This document shows positions 40,618-52,067 of a DNA stretch of 64,000 nt, piece by piece. The notes under the pieces were generated by a model. It did not search any database. It worked only from the letters and a program-made list of their open reading frames with translations, and was not told where the DNA came from. A program made the translations under genes and the position numbers. Position 1 is the stretch's first letter, and each line of letters starts with the position of its first letter. The stretch is taken from assembly GCA_947184155.2 (NCBI GenBank), contig CAMXCT020000325.1, positions 124,001-188,000 on the forward strand, in the 5' to 3' direction. This stretch comes from Cladocopium goreaui. Its lineage: Eukaryota; Sar; Dinophyceae; Suessiales; Symbiodiniaceae.

Positions 40618-40722
40618 CCGCTATGACTTCACGTGCCAACTTCATTGGCCGTACAGGTCCGCCATGTGCGACCAAGCCACCTCTGAGCTGTTCTCCCTGG
40701 GCCAAGCGATGGCAAGGGACCC
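40618..40722 (-). CDS. Putative exon, shares motif with the 33.3-kb exon
   Basis: Minus strand: TTTCTGTCCCAAG acceptor, then a frame containing CHRLAQGEQLRGGLVAHGGP and VRPMKLAREVIAG, then either a TAA stop or a GCGG|GTTAAA donor at 40618. The end shares GTGAAGTCATAGCGGG with the exon at 33325-33446, in the same reading frame (EVIAG). An alternative is a plus-strand reading with FSLGQAMARDPLGQ. Confidence 0.4.
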
Positions 40723-42260
40723 CTTGGGACAGAAACACTCATGGCCTGCCACGTGGGCCTCGTGTCAGATTGGAAAAAATTGGCGCGGCTGCAACACATC
40801 TCTAAAATTTATAATTTCCAGATATATGATGTTCCTCTTTGACATGGTGATCTTGCATTGCTACATAAATCTTGGAGATTGTTGGATTGCCAAAGGCTAC
40901 CCTGGAGTAAACATAGAAAAAGATGTGGGAAATCAATGGTTTCCCTCTGGAAATGATCTACAAATGATGGGTTTTCCAGCTTCAATTCGTGCCAAAAGTA
41001 CCAGTATGTGAAACCACCAACCAGCCAGCTATGAAACCTAATAGCATATCAAAACCTTCCGTAAATGTGGGTACCCCAAAATGGATGGTTTATAATGCTT
41101 TATACTGGACCATCCTATTAAAATGGATGATTTGGGGGACCTCCATTTCAATAAACATCTATATGTTGGCTCTGGCTGATGATCAATTTGTATGTCCCCA
41201 AAAAAATCAATTGATCTTTGCTTACCCAGCTGATAACGGTGGATCGATACAAATTTCAGCAGCCATTTTTTTCGGGAAATCACCAGCCAAACTAGAGATT
41301 GGAGCTAAAAACTCTGGGACCTCACCACTACAAAGTGAAAAAAATGAAAAGCATGTCCTACACAAGGATGGGATTTGGAGCTATTCAGTGCCTTCCAAAA
41401 AAACTATCCCAGATGACATATTTCTGAGCCGAGTTTCTAAGCCGATTCCCTTCAGAAAAGTTGGTTGCTCCACTTTGAGTTCTTGCAAACCAAGGCAGAT
41501 TCTGGCAAATCATTCCCAAATCTGGAATAAGTCCAGATTAAGTGGGGTGGTGTCCATTCCGAACCATCTATGGTGCCTGGGTGCTGCAGACACTTGGGGC
41601 ACCCGACTTGCAACTCCAAGCATGTCATTTTTGCTTCGTACCCTCCCGTAATTTTTCACGTGGCTGGCTGGAAAAAAATCCACCTCTTCATGGGAAATAT
41701 GGGTGATTTTCCAGCAAACCAAGTCATGGCATCAATAGCCTAAAAACCCACCGATTTTGCAACCCCATCTACAGCAATAGCGATTGCGAATCCTGATTAG
41801 TCACACTTTATTTCTGGTTAAATCATGTTAAATCCCCATTTTGTATGTTTTTGTTCGTCCCACTTTTTGCTCAGACATACAGATCACCCAAACCAAGGTT
41901 TACCCATGTCAAACCCAGATTTTTTTATCATGATTGATCTACACTAATTGAGCTTTGGCCTTGCCCAAAACGTCATTTTATCTTGCGAATCACTTCCCCC
42001 AATATTGAATAGCTACCCCTATTTAAAAAATAATAATCTAGTATTGGATCTCTTCATTTTGGGGGTCCATATAGGGATATAATATGACCGAAAGAAGGGA
42101 TGAAACACATTTAAAAAAAACACCACATTCATTAACAGGCTAGGCTAGGGCTTTGTCAATCCAGTGTCCGGGATTTGCATCTCATCATCTCATCCCATTT
42201 TGACATATCGCCAAGCCGCGCTGTGATGAAGTTCACTAAGTCGTCAGTGTGTGTCTTAAC
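40723..42260. other. Intron-like DNA with repeats, no gene assigned
   Basis: Includes a solo family A end (AAACCACCAACCAG, 41011-41024) and a family C element at 41060-41162. The 220-codon plus frame at 40989-41651 has no domain and contains both repeats, so it is not taken as a gene. Confidence 0.45.
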
Positions 42261-42261
42261 C

Positions 42262-42263
<2 letters not shown>

Positions 42264-42292
<29 letters not shown>

Positions 42293-42336
42293 GATGGTGG
42301 TGATGGTGGTGGTGGTGGTGATGGTGCTAGTGCTGG

Positions 42337-42367
<31 letters not shown>

Positions 42368-42392
42368 GGTGATGGTGCTAGTGCTGGTGATG

Positions 42393-42443
<51 letters not shown>

Positions 42444-42737
42444 CTAGTGCTAGTGCTGGTGATGATGATGATGATGGTGATGGTGCTGGTGATGATGATG
42501 ATGGTGATGATGATGATGATGATGATGCTGGTGATGGTGCTGATGATGATGATGATGATGATGCTGGTGATGGTGCTGGTGCTGGTGCTGATGATGATGA
42601 TGATGATGATGATGATGGTGATGGTGATGGTGGTGATGGTGGTGGTGGTGATGGTGCTAGTGCTGGTGATGATGATGATGATGATGATGATGCTGCTGGT
42701 GGTGGTGGTGATGATGATGACGATGACGATGATGACG

Positions 42738-42774
<37 letters not shown>

Positions 42775-42778
42775 TGAT
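42264..42778 (+). repeat. Trinucleotide block GAT/GGT/GAC
   Basis: About 515 bp of interrupted TGATGG repeats ending in pure CGA repeats. It produces poly-Met/Val frames on plus and poly-His/Arg on minus; taken as non-coding. Confidence 0.9.
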
Positions 42779-42825
42779 GGCGATCTGTCATCAATAATTT
42801 AGTTCCCGCATGGGTCATCCGAATT

Positions 42826-42922
42826 GAGTCAAGCAATTTACAGTGAGTGATTCCCATGATTTTAATCCCCAATAAACCAAGCAGTAAGCTGCCTGGAACA
42901 TGTTCATATAATTTACTGAACG
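42826..42922 (+). repeat. 97-bp direct repeat, left copy
   Basis: From GAGTCAAGCAATTTACAGTG to TATAATTTACTGAACG. It matches 43850-43946 with one base difference noted. Confidence 0.9.
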
Positions 42923-42927
42923 GGCTC

Positions 42928-43557
42928 ATTTTCAGCAACAACCGAGTGGGAATCCAACAGTGGTTCCAGCGCTTCCGCAACAGCGCGGACTACTTCAAGG
43001 TCATCTGTGAACAGGTTGTAGATTTCAATTCCAAAGAGCCTCAAGAACTGCAATTTTTGCAGTTTCGAATCGTGCTTTGCGCAAAAACCTGCAGGGTTCG
43101 AGTCATACCAAATTCCAAAAGTGTGGCTGTACCCTTGAGCCAGTTTTCTGCCCACGCACCTAGCACAAAGAATTGGCCAGTGGCACACCTAAAGAGCATG
43201 TGCCAACTAGCAAGTGACAGACTGGCCGCGGAAGAAACAAAGAGACAAATCATAAAGCGCTTCCTGACACAAGGTTCCCCGCCTGGAATCTTAGAGCAGA
43301 TGTTGGCTGTTGAAGCGTGGCAAACTCACAAACAAAGAACAGAGTCAAAGCAGAAAGTTTGGTGGCTCCCCATACCATGGCACCCTGCATGGATCCTGGC
43401 GAATTTTGGACGGGTGATCCGTAGCATGTTTGCCCCGGAGCACCGAGCCATCATACAGCAGGCCTTCAACATTACTGACCCAAATTCAGTCCCTGTAGTA
43501 CGCCTTGCTTGGAAAAACAGATTGCCACACAGTGGACAAATGCTTCAAAGATTATGA
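42928..43557 (+). CDS. Intronless frame of unknown function between direct repeats
   Basis: The open frame could start at ATG 42847 (inside the left repeat) for 236 residues. The part unique to this locus begins near 42928 with SNNRVGIQQWFQRFRNSADY. Visible features: several cysteines (LCAKTCRVR), a basic helix with EETKRQIIKRFLTQG, and a tryptophan-rich WWLPIPWHPAWILANFGRVI. The tail, NSVPVVRLAWKNRLPHS, switches frame near 43510: the -1 frame continues with DKCFKDYETEGWQGKVEDAS for about 40 residues, suggesting an indel. No family recognised. Lack of introns and the flanking 97-bp repeats suggest a retrocopy or a mobile-element fragment. Confidence 0.45.
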   Translation: MFSNNRVGIQQWFQRFRNSADYFKVICEQVVDFNSKEPQELQFLQFRIVLCAKTCRVRVIPNSKSVAVPLSQFSAHAPSTKNWPVAHLKSMCQLASDRLAAEETKRQIIKRFLTQGSPPGILEQMLAVEAWQTHKQRTESKQKVWWLPIPWHPAWILANFGRVIRSMFAPEHRAIIQQAFNITDPNSVPVVRLAWKNRLPHSGQMLQRL

Positions 43558-43849
43558 GACGGAAGGTTGGCAGGGGAAGGTGGAGGATGCATCAGCAGCA
43601 TCAGCAGCTGTTGCTGAAAGACAGTGGCCGCCGTGTGCGGTTTTTTCACATGTGTCAATTTGATTTTCACATTTGCAAGTTCAGTCGTGCACCTCCGGAT
43701 TTTTTCTCAAAGGGAGGTGAGGACATGTAAGCCCCGTGTTGGTTCCAAGGCCAACACCCTTATTTTCTTAGAAATGTCAGATGGAAGCGGCAGTGCAAAA
43801 GATCAGAGGGAAATTGAGCCTCGACCGGCAATTGCACCAGTGATGAGTG

Positions 43850-43946
43850 GAGTCAAGCAATTTACAGTGAGTGATTCCCATGATTTTAATCCCCAATAAA
43901 CCAAGCAGTAAGCTGCCTGGAACATGTTCATATAATTTATTGAACG
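43850..43946 (+). repeat. 97-bp direct repeat, right copy
   Basis: Second copy, 1,024 bp from the first. Confidence 0.9.
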
Positions 43947-44196
43947 AGGATTTTAGTCACAGCTCACCTGTTTTTGAGAGACTTGGCAAAAAGAAAGTTC
44001 CGCCCCTGCGGTGGCAGTGAGAAAAATGTGGGGGTCTCGCCCCAATCGCAACTTCACCCACCATTCATATCTCTGCGAAAAAGAACTAATTGGTGTTGCC
44101 TCTCCGGGGACGTAAACGTGATGGTGGAGGTTCGCCCAATATGCAGAGTATTGGGGAAGTCACCTGACTGGGTAGGATACCAATCCCCCATGACTG

Positions 44197-44340
44197 GGTA
44201 ATGTCAACCCCGGATGAGACTAAACCATGGTTGATTAATTAGAGGGGTACTCCTCCAATAGTCATGTCATCTAATACTTAAATGGTACCCCCCCCCAATT
44301 CAACAGCCCAGGGGTTTATTAATCCAGGGTTGACATTACC
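44197..44340. repeat. Family G inverted-repeat element
   Basis: GGTAATGTCAACCCCGGAT opposed to ATCCAGGGTTGACATTACC. Confidence 0.75.
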
Positions 44341-45526
44341 TTGTTTTGCTGCCACTTAGGGTCATGACTGAAACAAGATCCCAAAAATATCTAGATATCA
44401 CCATTCAATTCACAGCTCGACCCTGCCACCCTGCCATAACTCGGACGTTAGAATCGCTGGAATCCACTGGGCTTTGACCATTCAACCCACGGAAATCCGT
44501 TCTGTTTTATGCTTGATGAAGGGGAGTAAAATTGAGTAAAATCATCTAGTTCATGAATGTTCATGATGTTTTCTTTGAAGCGGTACTATACCAGAGTATA
44601 CAAATGGCTGTCGTTCAAAACTTGCCACTTTCCAAATTGGATATACATTTGAGACAGAAATGCCAACACGTTCATACAAGTATCAACATCCATTTACTGT
44701 AGCGATACAAAGCACAAACATGCGCTGAAAACAAGCAGAACCTGTCGAACTTGGTGATGTTCCAGTCATTGACCAGACTGTCACTGAGATCCAGAGGCAG
44801 AATCCCGATTTTTGTACCCCCAAGCTTTCTGAACCTGGGCAATTTCTGAACCTGCTCAGTATTCCAAAGAAAACAAAAGAGGCAGTTTCGGGCATCAACA
44901 TTTGGAACTCAATTGAAACCTTCAAATACCCAGTTGGAGTCTTGAAATAACAAATAGATATCTTTAGTATCCAGGCCAAATTTCCAGCAAGCCGCCTCCA
45001 TACACAGCCGGTTGCGGAAGTATGGTAGCCTGGGACGTGGGGGACCCTTGGGACCGTTGCTGGAAGGCAAATGGTGGATATAAAATCAATGGGATATAGA
45101 AATGTTGATGGTAAATCAATGATATCATTGATTTACCATCAAAAATTATAGTTATATATACATATATGATACCTATAATACCATTGTGCCACAAGATGGT
45201 TTCTATTGGAAGATCATCGGTTCCCATAATTTGGGTGATCCTTGAGGGATGTCAACGATGTTTTTAGCAGGAATTACATGCTGTTACACTAGCTGGTAAA
45301 TGCCCTCATTGAACATTACATTACCCAACTACTGTATTGGGGATATAGTGATATAATCTCCAACAGATACTGGAAAGTCATGTTCAAAATCCCCGAATGG
45401 ACATTTACCAACCCCTGTGTTATGGTATTACAGTTGCACTTCCACTCTGCTGACAAATCCTCGGCGTTGGTCATCCCAAATTTCCTGGAGACAATTTATT
45501 CGACTAGCCAGGTACTTACCATCTGG
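44341..45526. other. Intron-like DNA, no gene seen
   Basis: The minus frame at 44683-44979 lacks recognisable features. A small palindromic ATTGATTTACCATC stretch lies at 45108-45148. Confidence 0.45.
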
Positions 45527-45592
45527 TTGTTTGTTACAGTTCGCCATGGAAAATCCACCCACTTTTAGTAGGTAAACCATCTATTTCTATGG
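45527..45592. repeat. Family B element, partial
   Basis: TACCATCTGGTTGTTTG and GTTCGCCATGGAAAATC; the right arm is missing. Confidence 0.5.
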
Positions 45593-45836
45593 GCCAAGAT
45601 CAACCGAGGGTCCACCACAGCCTCCAGTGGTCCACTCAGTAATCCATTTATAGATGGCTTAGCCATGGTTAGCCCACTTATTTTTGGGGGAACTTACATG
45701 AACTTACTATCCAATCACCAGGGTCACTTCCTAATCATATGCCTACTAGGCCTACTATAATCCCCCAAGTCACAACCATTTTGAATACAGTGGCGCTGAT
45801 TAAGATTTGGATAAAAGAATGCTGATTTAATGATAT

Positions 45837-46072
45837 TTGTTAACTAATGGGATTATTCACTAATGAATTTACTGACATTTGTTAACTAATGGAATTATTC
45901 ACTAATGAATTTACTGACATTTGTTAACTAATGGAATTATTCACTAATGAATTTACTGACATTTGTTAACTAATTGGGATTATTCACTAATGAATTTACT
46001 GACATTTGTTAACTAATGGGATTATTCACTAATGAATTTACTGACATTTGTTAACTAATTGGGATTACTCAC
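45837..46072 (+). repeat. 42-bp tandem repeat, about six units
   Basis: TTGTTAACTAATGG..ATTATT units, with TAACTAAT at 45841, 45883, 45925, 45967 and onward. Confidence 0.85.
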
Positions 46073-46104
46073 TAATGACTACCTATTTAAAAGCTGTTAT
46101 TTTC

Positions 46105-46206
46105 ACCCGCTACGATGCGTGGACCCGTTTTTTTGGAACCCGAAAGCAGGAACCTGGAGGTGCAGAAGACTTTGCTCATGCCAGCGCTGGACCTCGGACG
46201 CGAATA
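46105..46206 (-). other. Exon-like island
   Basis: GC-rich. A minus reading VQRWHEQSLLHLQ sits between CCGAG and CAG|GTTCC (46154-46192). A plus reading MRGPVFLEPESRNLEVQKTL is also open. Not resolved. Confidence 0.3.
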
Positions 46207-46237
46207 GTCATGTGGTGAATCAAACGAATAGTAAACA

Positions 46238-46340
46238 TAGTTAATGGGATTTAATGGGATTTAATGGGATTTAATAGGGATTTAATGGGATTTAATAGGG
46301 ATTTCATAGGATTTAATAGGGTTTCATTGGGATTTACCTA
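46238..46340 (+). repeat. GGGATTTAAT minisatellite
   Basis: About ten degenerate units, resembling the 27-kb array. Confidence 0.7.
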
Positions 46341-46675
46341 GCAATGGGGATGAAATGGGATATACCATCTGGTAAATTAACAGAAATAGACCCTGAAAAT
46401 AACAATTGTTTAATGGAAACTAATCTTCCAACCCCTATCTGGTAGGGTCGAACTGTTAATTTACCCGAGGGTAATAAGTAGTTTCTTTAACTAACTATGG
46501 TGGTGAATTGCCGGATGAACTATTTTTTAGTCATGTACATGCATGTACATTCATGTACTATATTTGTACTGTATTTGTACTATATTACTATATTGAGCCT
46601 ATGGACGAGAATTGGGATGCCAACAAAGAGCTGGGATTTTTCATCAGCTCAAACAGGGGAAATTCACCAATAGTT

Positions 46676-46831
46676 TACCCTCTGGTTATGACATTCACAG
46701 TTCGCCATGGAAAATCCACCCATTTTATAGCTAGGTAAACCCAGTTGTTCACCATCTATTTCGATTAGGGCCATCATCATTTTCCATGGCTAGCCCTGTG
46801 AATGTCATAACCAGGTTTAGGGTTTAGGGTT
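46676..46831. repeat. Family B variant, followed by two telomere-like units
   Basis: TACCCTCTGGTTATGACATT opposed to AATGTCATAACCAGG (46676-46815). It runs directly into GGTTTAGGGTTTAGGGTT (46814-46831), two TTTAGGG units. Confidence 0.65.
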
Positions 46832-46880
46832 CGTTGATCCCCCAGATGGATCATGAATGGCCTGCTTTGCTTTGTGGGGA

Positions 46881-47007
46881 TATGGTGGTTTTAAAAAAAA
46901 ATAGGGCCAAGGCCCTATTTTTTATCATCCATTTGAGATTAGGATTTTCCATGACATAAATCATCCAGCGAACTTGGGGTACCGCCATTTTAGGAAACCT
47001 TCATATT
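46881..47007. repeat. Family C inverted-repeat element
   Basis: TATGGTGGTTTTAAAA to GCCATTTTAGGAAACCTTCA. An inner palindrome reads AATAGGGCCAAGGCCCTATT. Confidence 0.6.
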
Positions 47008-47736
47008 CAAAGCCATACCCCAAAAAGGGGTCCATATCAACCAGGCTTTGTCACATTGACCAACCCAGGGGGAGCACTTCGCTGAAGTGATGAAGTGACT
47101 GAAAAAAAAAAACTGCAAACTTGTCCACCGGATACACCCAAATGTATGGCCACTTGAAAAATGGGGAAAATGAAGGTAATTGGATTTTCCCACACCATTT
47201 TTGGAGTTTTTTTCTAGCTGGTTTGTCTGAAAAGGGAGGGGTACACCGCGATCCATGGTCATTTCAACAAGGAAGAGGCAGTCGATTTCTACATAACTGG
47301 ATTCTACAGGTGTGACAGCCCCGAAAGAGGGGCAAGAAGTTTGTACACCTGGAAAGTACCGGGAAAACATCATCGGACTGCTGGACATACTTTTTGGCGT
47401 CTAGTAATGTGGGTTACTATACGCCATGTTTGGACAAAAATCACCATCATTTCGACCCCTTTTTGGGTCGATTGCGATGCTTCCTGATCTTGGTGAAAAG
47501 CTATGGATTCGAGCTGCTTCCTGGTACTAAAATGAACAGCTGGGGTTCTAAGGCATCAACCCAATGATAAACCGTACCCATTTGTTGCATAAGTTGTTTT
47601 TCATCTTTTCAGTCGCCGAAGAATTTGGAAATTATTTTTCGGATTTCCCGCAATATACGGACAGGTCTTCATCATTTGTTTGTCTGGAAATATGGGAATA
47701 AAACTACAAAGTTTCAGGGTTCATCATCAGGTTAAT
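47008..47736. other. Intron-like DNA, no gene seen
   Basis: Nothing recognised. Confidence 0.45.
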
Positions 47737-48003
47737 CTATGGAAATCTATGGTAAATCTATGGTAAATCTATGCTAAATCTATGGAAATCTATGGAAAAT
47801 CTATGGTAAATCTATGGTAAATCTATGGAAATCTATGGTAAATCTATGGAAATCTATGGAAAATCTATGGTAAATCCATGGTAAATCTACGGAAATCTAT
47901 GGTAAATCTATGGTAAATCTATGGAAATCTGTGGAAATCTATGGTAAATCTATGGTAAATCTGTGGAAATCTATGGTAAATCTGTGGAAAATCTATGGAA
48001 ATC
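47737..48003 (+). repeat. GGTAAATCTAT minisatellite
   Basis: About 25 units of ATCTATGGTAA/ATCTATGGAA. Confidence 0.9.
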
Positions 48004-48048
48004 GTCAGTTTTGCCATAGATTGGGTGCTTCCCCTTCTCTGGACTCAC

Positions 48049-48135
48049 CACGATTCATTGGATGGCCGGGGCTCGTACGTCTCTTCCAGCACGCCTTGAC
48101 GCTTGGCGGGATGAATTCGGTTGAAGAGTGGGTCG
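48049..48135 (-). CDS. Putative exon, function unknown
   Basis: Minus strand: AG acceptor, then a frame containing DPLFNRIHPAKRQGVLEETY and EPRPSNES, then a consensus TG|GTGAGT donor at 48049. No family recognised. A plus-strand frame is also open, but without such a donor. Confidence 0.4.
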
Positions 48136-48498
48136 CTACCATGGCGATTAGAATATATGATAAATGATATATGACATATGACGCATTATATGTGATATTG
48201 TGTATATATATATACACACATATTATATATATAACAGAATGTATGAACCTCCAAAGTTATGTATATATATATACACCATATCAGTGGTATGTCTTGGTTC
48301 ATATGACATTGCAATGAAAAAATGATGTGTGTCTTCTTTAGACCTGCCAGAATCACTGGCCTCACAGCGTTTGCTCAAAAATGGGGCAGGAAATTGCCCC
48401 TTTTTGATTCGGAATTGAATGTTCAACTGTGGCATTTGGTGTCCTTGATGGTTCTTTTTTGTTTTAGAGAACACATGAACACATATGCTGAAACCCAT

Positions 48499-48582
48499 GG
48501 ATGGATGGATGGATGGATGGATGGATGGATGGATGGATGGATGGATGGATGGATGGATGGATGGATGGATGGATGGATGGAT
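48499..48582 (+). repeat. (ATGG)n microsatellite
   Basis: About 21 nearly perfect ATGG units. Confidence 0.97.
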
Positions 48583-49044
48583 GGTGACCAGATTGATTTG
48601 GAGGATAATCTACGCGAAACCATCCTTCTACTATCCAAGTGGAAAGGGGTCTTGCTGAAGGGGCTTCCCTTCAGAAGGAACAGGAGGAGTGTTTAAAGCA
48701 GGTTCATCTCGTGGTCTTGTCTGATTCACAGAACTACAGTGTCTGTCTAATAAATAATCCCAAGCGCAAGAACCAACCACCAGGAATATATGATGTCAAC
48801 TTGATGTCAACCATGGGGCAAGTAAATCATAAACCCTCTTTGATTGATTCCGACCAAGGTATCAGTCCTTTCCAGCAATAACCAAGACCCCCAATCAACG
48901 GCCCAAATCAGTACATGTATAGTACCATTGAACCAGATTTTCCATGGAACACAAATCCACACTGTAAACCCTGTTTGATCAAGGGGGGTGCAAGACAACA
49001 TAAAACAGCAAGTCTGATGTGAAGAATCCACGATTTAACATGTA
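48583..49044. other. Intron-like DNA, no gene seen
   Basis: Nothing recognised. Confidence 0.45.
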
Positions 49045-49185
49045 ATTCCTGCAAAACCCAAGGGCTGTCCATCCAAATTCCTGCTTGAAGTTAGCCCCCA
49101 GGCGGCCTTCAGAGGCGTCTAAGAAACTCGAAATGGCCCTCTCATAGCGCCTGCGGTTTTGAAGCTCCGAAAATGGGGGGTACCT
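49045..49185 (-). CDS. Putative exon, function unknown
   Basis: Minus frame containing LQNRRRYERAISSFLDASEG and RLGANFKQEFGWTALGF after a TCGGAG acceptor. The downstream edge at TTTTGCAG|GAATT would need a GA donor or lies further in. Protein-like and amphipathic; no family recognised. Confidence 0.4.
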
Positions 49186-49574
49186 CCAGGTCCCTTGGTC
49201 ACCATGTTCCCGATGAAATGGCGATAACTGGGGGGGTTCATTGACCTTTTTTGGAAATTCAGCAACCAAATGGCCATAGAAATAGTACCCAGCTATAAAA
49301 TGGTGATTTTCCATAGTTATTCTGCAGAATTGTGATTCCATGGAGCGGAAAGAATCGTGACATTTCAAATAAAACGTACTCCATCCACCAACAAACCCCC
49401 GACCTTGCAACCTGCCCATCAAATCCCCATTTGTTGGTGGTGAAATCACCATTTCCGTCACCGACCTTAGCCTTATGTAAGTATATCAACCCAAAGAAAA
49501 TAAAAAAGTATAGAAAATCCTTTACCCTTCGCAGGAAATGACATTTTCTATTTGTTCGGGGGGGTGGTTCTATA

Positions 49575-49741
49575 CATACATAAAATATGTATCTATACGA
49601 ATATGTATATTATATATATTGTATTATATATATATATTGTATATTGTATATATATATTGTATATTATATATATATATATTGTATATTATATATATATCAT
49701 TATGTATAGTATATATTATTTATATTATATATATATATAGA
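49575..49741. repeat. TA-rich microsatellite
   Basis: TATATATTGTATAT-type run. Confidence 0.9.
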
Positions 49742-49774
49742 TTTCATCATTTTGGGGGGATGGAGTTTCCTGAC

Positions 49775-49835
49775 TCCGAATGTTGCCTGGGCTCCTTGCT
49801 GCCCGTTCCGCGCCGTGCCGCCACACAGACCTGTG
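49775..49835 (-). other. GC-rich exon-like island
   Basis: On the minus strand, GATCCCACAG is followed by about 55 bp of GC-rich open sequence. The frame is not resolved. Confidence 0.25.
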
Positions 49836-49937
49836 GGATCCAAAGATTTTAGGATTCATGACATATCCAGTAGCCTCTGTAAAAAACCACCATTTTTAAT
49901 GGGAAAATCACCATTTTTTATGGGAAAATTTTAAAAA

Positions 49938-50129
49938 ACCCTCTGGTAAACCAACAGTTTGCTTTGGAAAATCACCATGTTTAATGGGAAACCTCACTAT
50001 AAATGGACATTTAGCTGGTTGGTGGTTGAGCCCTACCCCTCTGAAAAATGATGGAGTGAAAGTCAGTTGGGATTATGAAATTCCCAACTGAATGGAAAAA
50101 TAATCCAAATGTTCCAAACCACCAACCAG
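49938..50129. repeat. Family B fragment joined to a family A MITE
   Basis: The family B left arm (ACCCTCTGGTAAACCAAC) runs to 50014 and is followed directly by a 115-bp family A element at 50015-50129. A similar B-A junction occurs at 10676. Confidence 0.65.
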
Positions 50130-50589
50130 AATCAAAATTTGGTACCCCAACAATTAGAGGCTAATATATGGTTAATAGTAACTATTATAACCATCTATTA
50201 ACCATCTCATGAATCTAATTGTTGTACCCAATTTTGACCTATACCCAGATGATGAAACTAGCCCAAAATGCTGAAGATGCGGTTCTTTCAGCAACAAATT
50301 TTCTGTGAAAACTGCCAAAAGCAGTTTGCAATGTCTGAGCTTTGAAGCCTCAGAAAAAGGATGAAAAAGGGATGTTCAACAACCAGAAAGCCTGTTGCAA
50401 CCCTCAAAATCCTCAAAGAAATGGGATTTCAAAGCACTGAAAAAGGTGGGGGCAGAGATCTGAGGGTCTTCCAACACCTCTCCAGGATGGGTGGTCTAAC
50501 TGGGCCCAACCACTGACCTGAAGAACTTTGGGAGGCTATAAATATACTGTACAAGATAGTAATCTCCAAAAAAAAAGGAAAAGTCATTA
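50130..50589. other. Intron-like DNA, no gene seen
   Basis: Nothing recognised. Confidence 0.45.
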
Positions 50590-50692
50590 AGGTGGGTAAA
50601 ACAATAATAAACAAACCATCCCCCAAATCACGATAAATAGGTGGTATAATTCATTCTCAAATGGATGGTTTATCATTGTTTTGCCCACATTA
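50590..50692. repeat. Family D inverted-repeat element
   Basis: AGGTGGGTAAAACAATAATA opposed to TATCATTGTTTTGCCCACAT; related to 63.25 kb. Confidence 0.65.
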
Positions 50693-51318
50693 TCACTATT
50701 TCAGTGTGATTTGGTGTTTCTATGTTTTGTTTGTTTGCTATAGATACTGGATAGATCCATACTGAAGTTATTCGGCATTCGGGTCAGAATTGCACTGTAG
50801 CAGCATCAATCCCTGTGGCCAGAACAGAGTGGAGACCGGAGAGTAGCAAAAATCAACTGGGTATGGGTCAAACTTGGATACCCCAATAATTACATGGTCA
50901 ATACTAAGAATAGGCTAAAATCTCTGGACAAAAAAAAACCATTTGGACCTAGAAAGTAGTTGGAACACGTCCAATACCCGAAGTCCTCCACTCGGGACAT
51001 TCGCGATGACAGATCCAAATCTCTGACATCCCTGGTCAACAACTGATACCAAATATGGTAATATATGGTTAATATATGGTTAATATATGGCTAATATATG
51101 GTTAAATTGGGTGTGTCTGGAAATTGTGGATACTCACAAAAGAAAGAAACCATTTGAATCGGGAAAATGCCCTAGAAAATGATGGACATCCATTGGAATT
51201 GGGTTTTTCTCCCCTAAAATGCTCAGAGAAACCCAGCATTCAACCGCCCTGCTTTTCCATCGTCCGAGCGTCGGCCAGCTGCCTAACAGGGAAGTGAGGA
51301 TATGATCGTGGTGTAAAA
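50693..51318. other. Intron-like DNA, no gene seen
   Basis: TAATATATGG repeats at 51055-51105 and a small GC-rich spot at 51240-51300 without clear boundaries. Confidence 0.4.
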
Positions 51319-51424
51319 AACCTCTGGTAAACCAACAGTTTGCTTTCGAAAATCACAAATTTTAATAGGTAAATCAACTATAAATAGTCCATGTTCGATA
51401 GCTATGTTAGTTTACCGGAGGGTA
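51319..51424. repeat. Family B hairpin element
   Basis: ACCTCTGGTAAACCAACAG to GTTAGTTTACCGGAGGGTA. Confidence 0.7.
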
Positions 51425-51485
51425 ATGTAGATATAATGAAGCAACGTAACAACTAACTGGGATGTTCAAACCGCAAAATGTCACT

Positions 51486-51618
51486 CTGCCTGTTATACTG
51501 GTTGGTTACCGTGCGAAAGATTCCCAGTTCATGGATTATGACAAACCCCTACGAATATAAAGGGTAGCACAATCCCCGCAAGTATCATCAACCAACAGGG
51601 GTTTTGAACACTACTCAA
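51486..51618. repeat. Family F element
   Basis: ACTGGTTGGTTACCG ... TGGATTATGACAAACCCC ... ATCATCAACCAACAGGGGTT. Confidence 0.5.
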
Positions 51619-51894
51619 AGTGGCTCTTTTTTTCTGGGTCGTAACTTAGAACTAGGACCAGGCACGTGATAACCTATGGGATGATAACCTATGGGGTAAG
51701 CATCCCATATACAACTGGCCAAAAAAGGCCTGGAGAGCAACCGCACCAACTGGGATGCACACAGGGCGATCCCCGTTTCAGATTGTCTGACTGTGACATC
51801 TACAGTAGCAGGAGTGAGTTTTCGGTATCTAACCTCTGCCTGGGATGATTATGATGATTGCGCCTCACGTTGTGGGTGGATAGTAGTACTGACA

Positions 51895-52067
51895 TATATA
51901 TATATATATGTACATATGTATGTATATATATATATATGTATATATATATATGTATATATATATGTACATATATATATATACATATGTATATATATGTATA
52001 TATATATATATGTATATATATATATGTATATATATATATGTATATATATATGTATATATATATATAA
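51895..52067. repeat. TA/TATG microsatellite
   Basis: About 170 bp of TATATATG with periodic ACA/GTA steps. Confidence 0.95.

Noticed and set aside
40989-41651. 220-codon plus-strand frame
   Set aside because: It contains a MITE end and a family C repeat, has no domain, and looks like chance open sequence.
42249-42797. Poly-Met/Val frame
   Set aside because: Trinucleotide microsatellite; no protein features.
43090-43110. GGTTCGA-type words as tRNA T-arms (also 59223)
   Set aside because: No matching acceptor stem or anticodon arm around either site.
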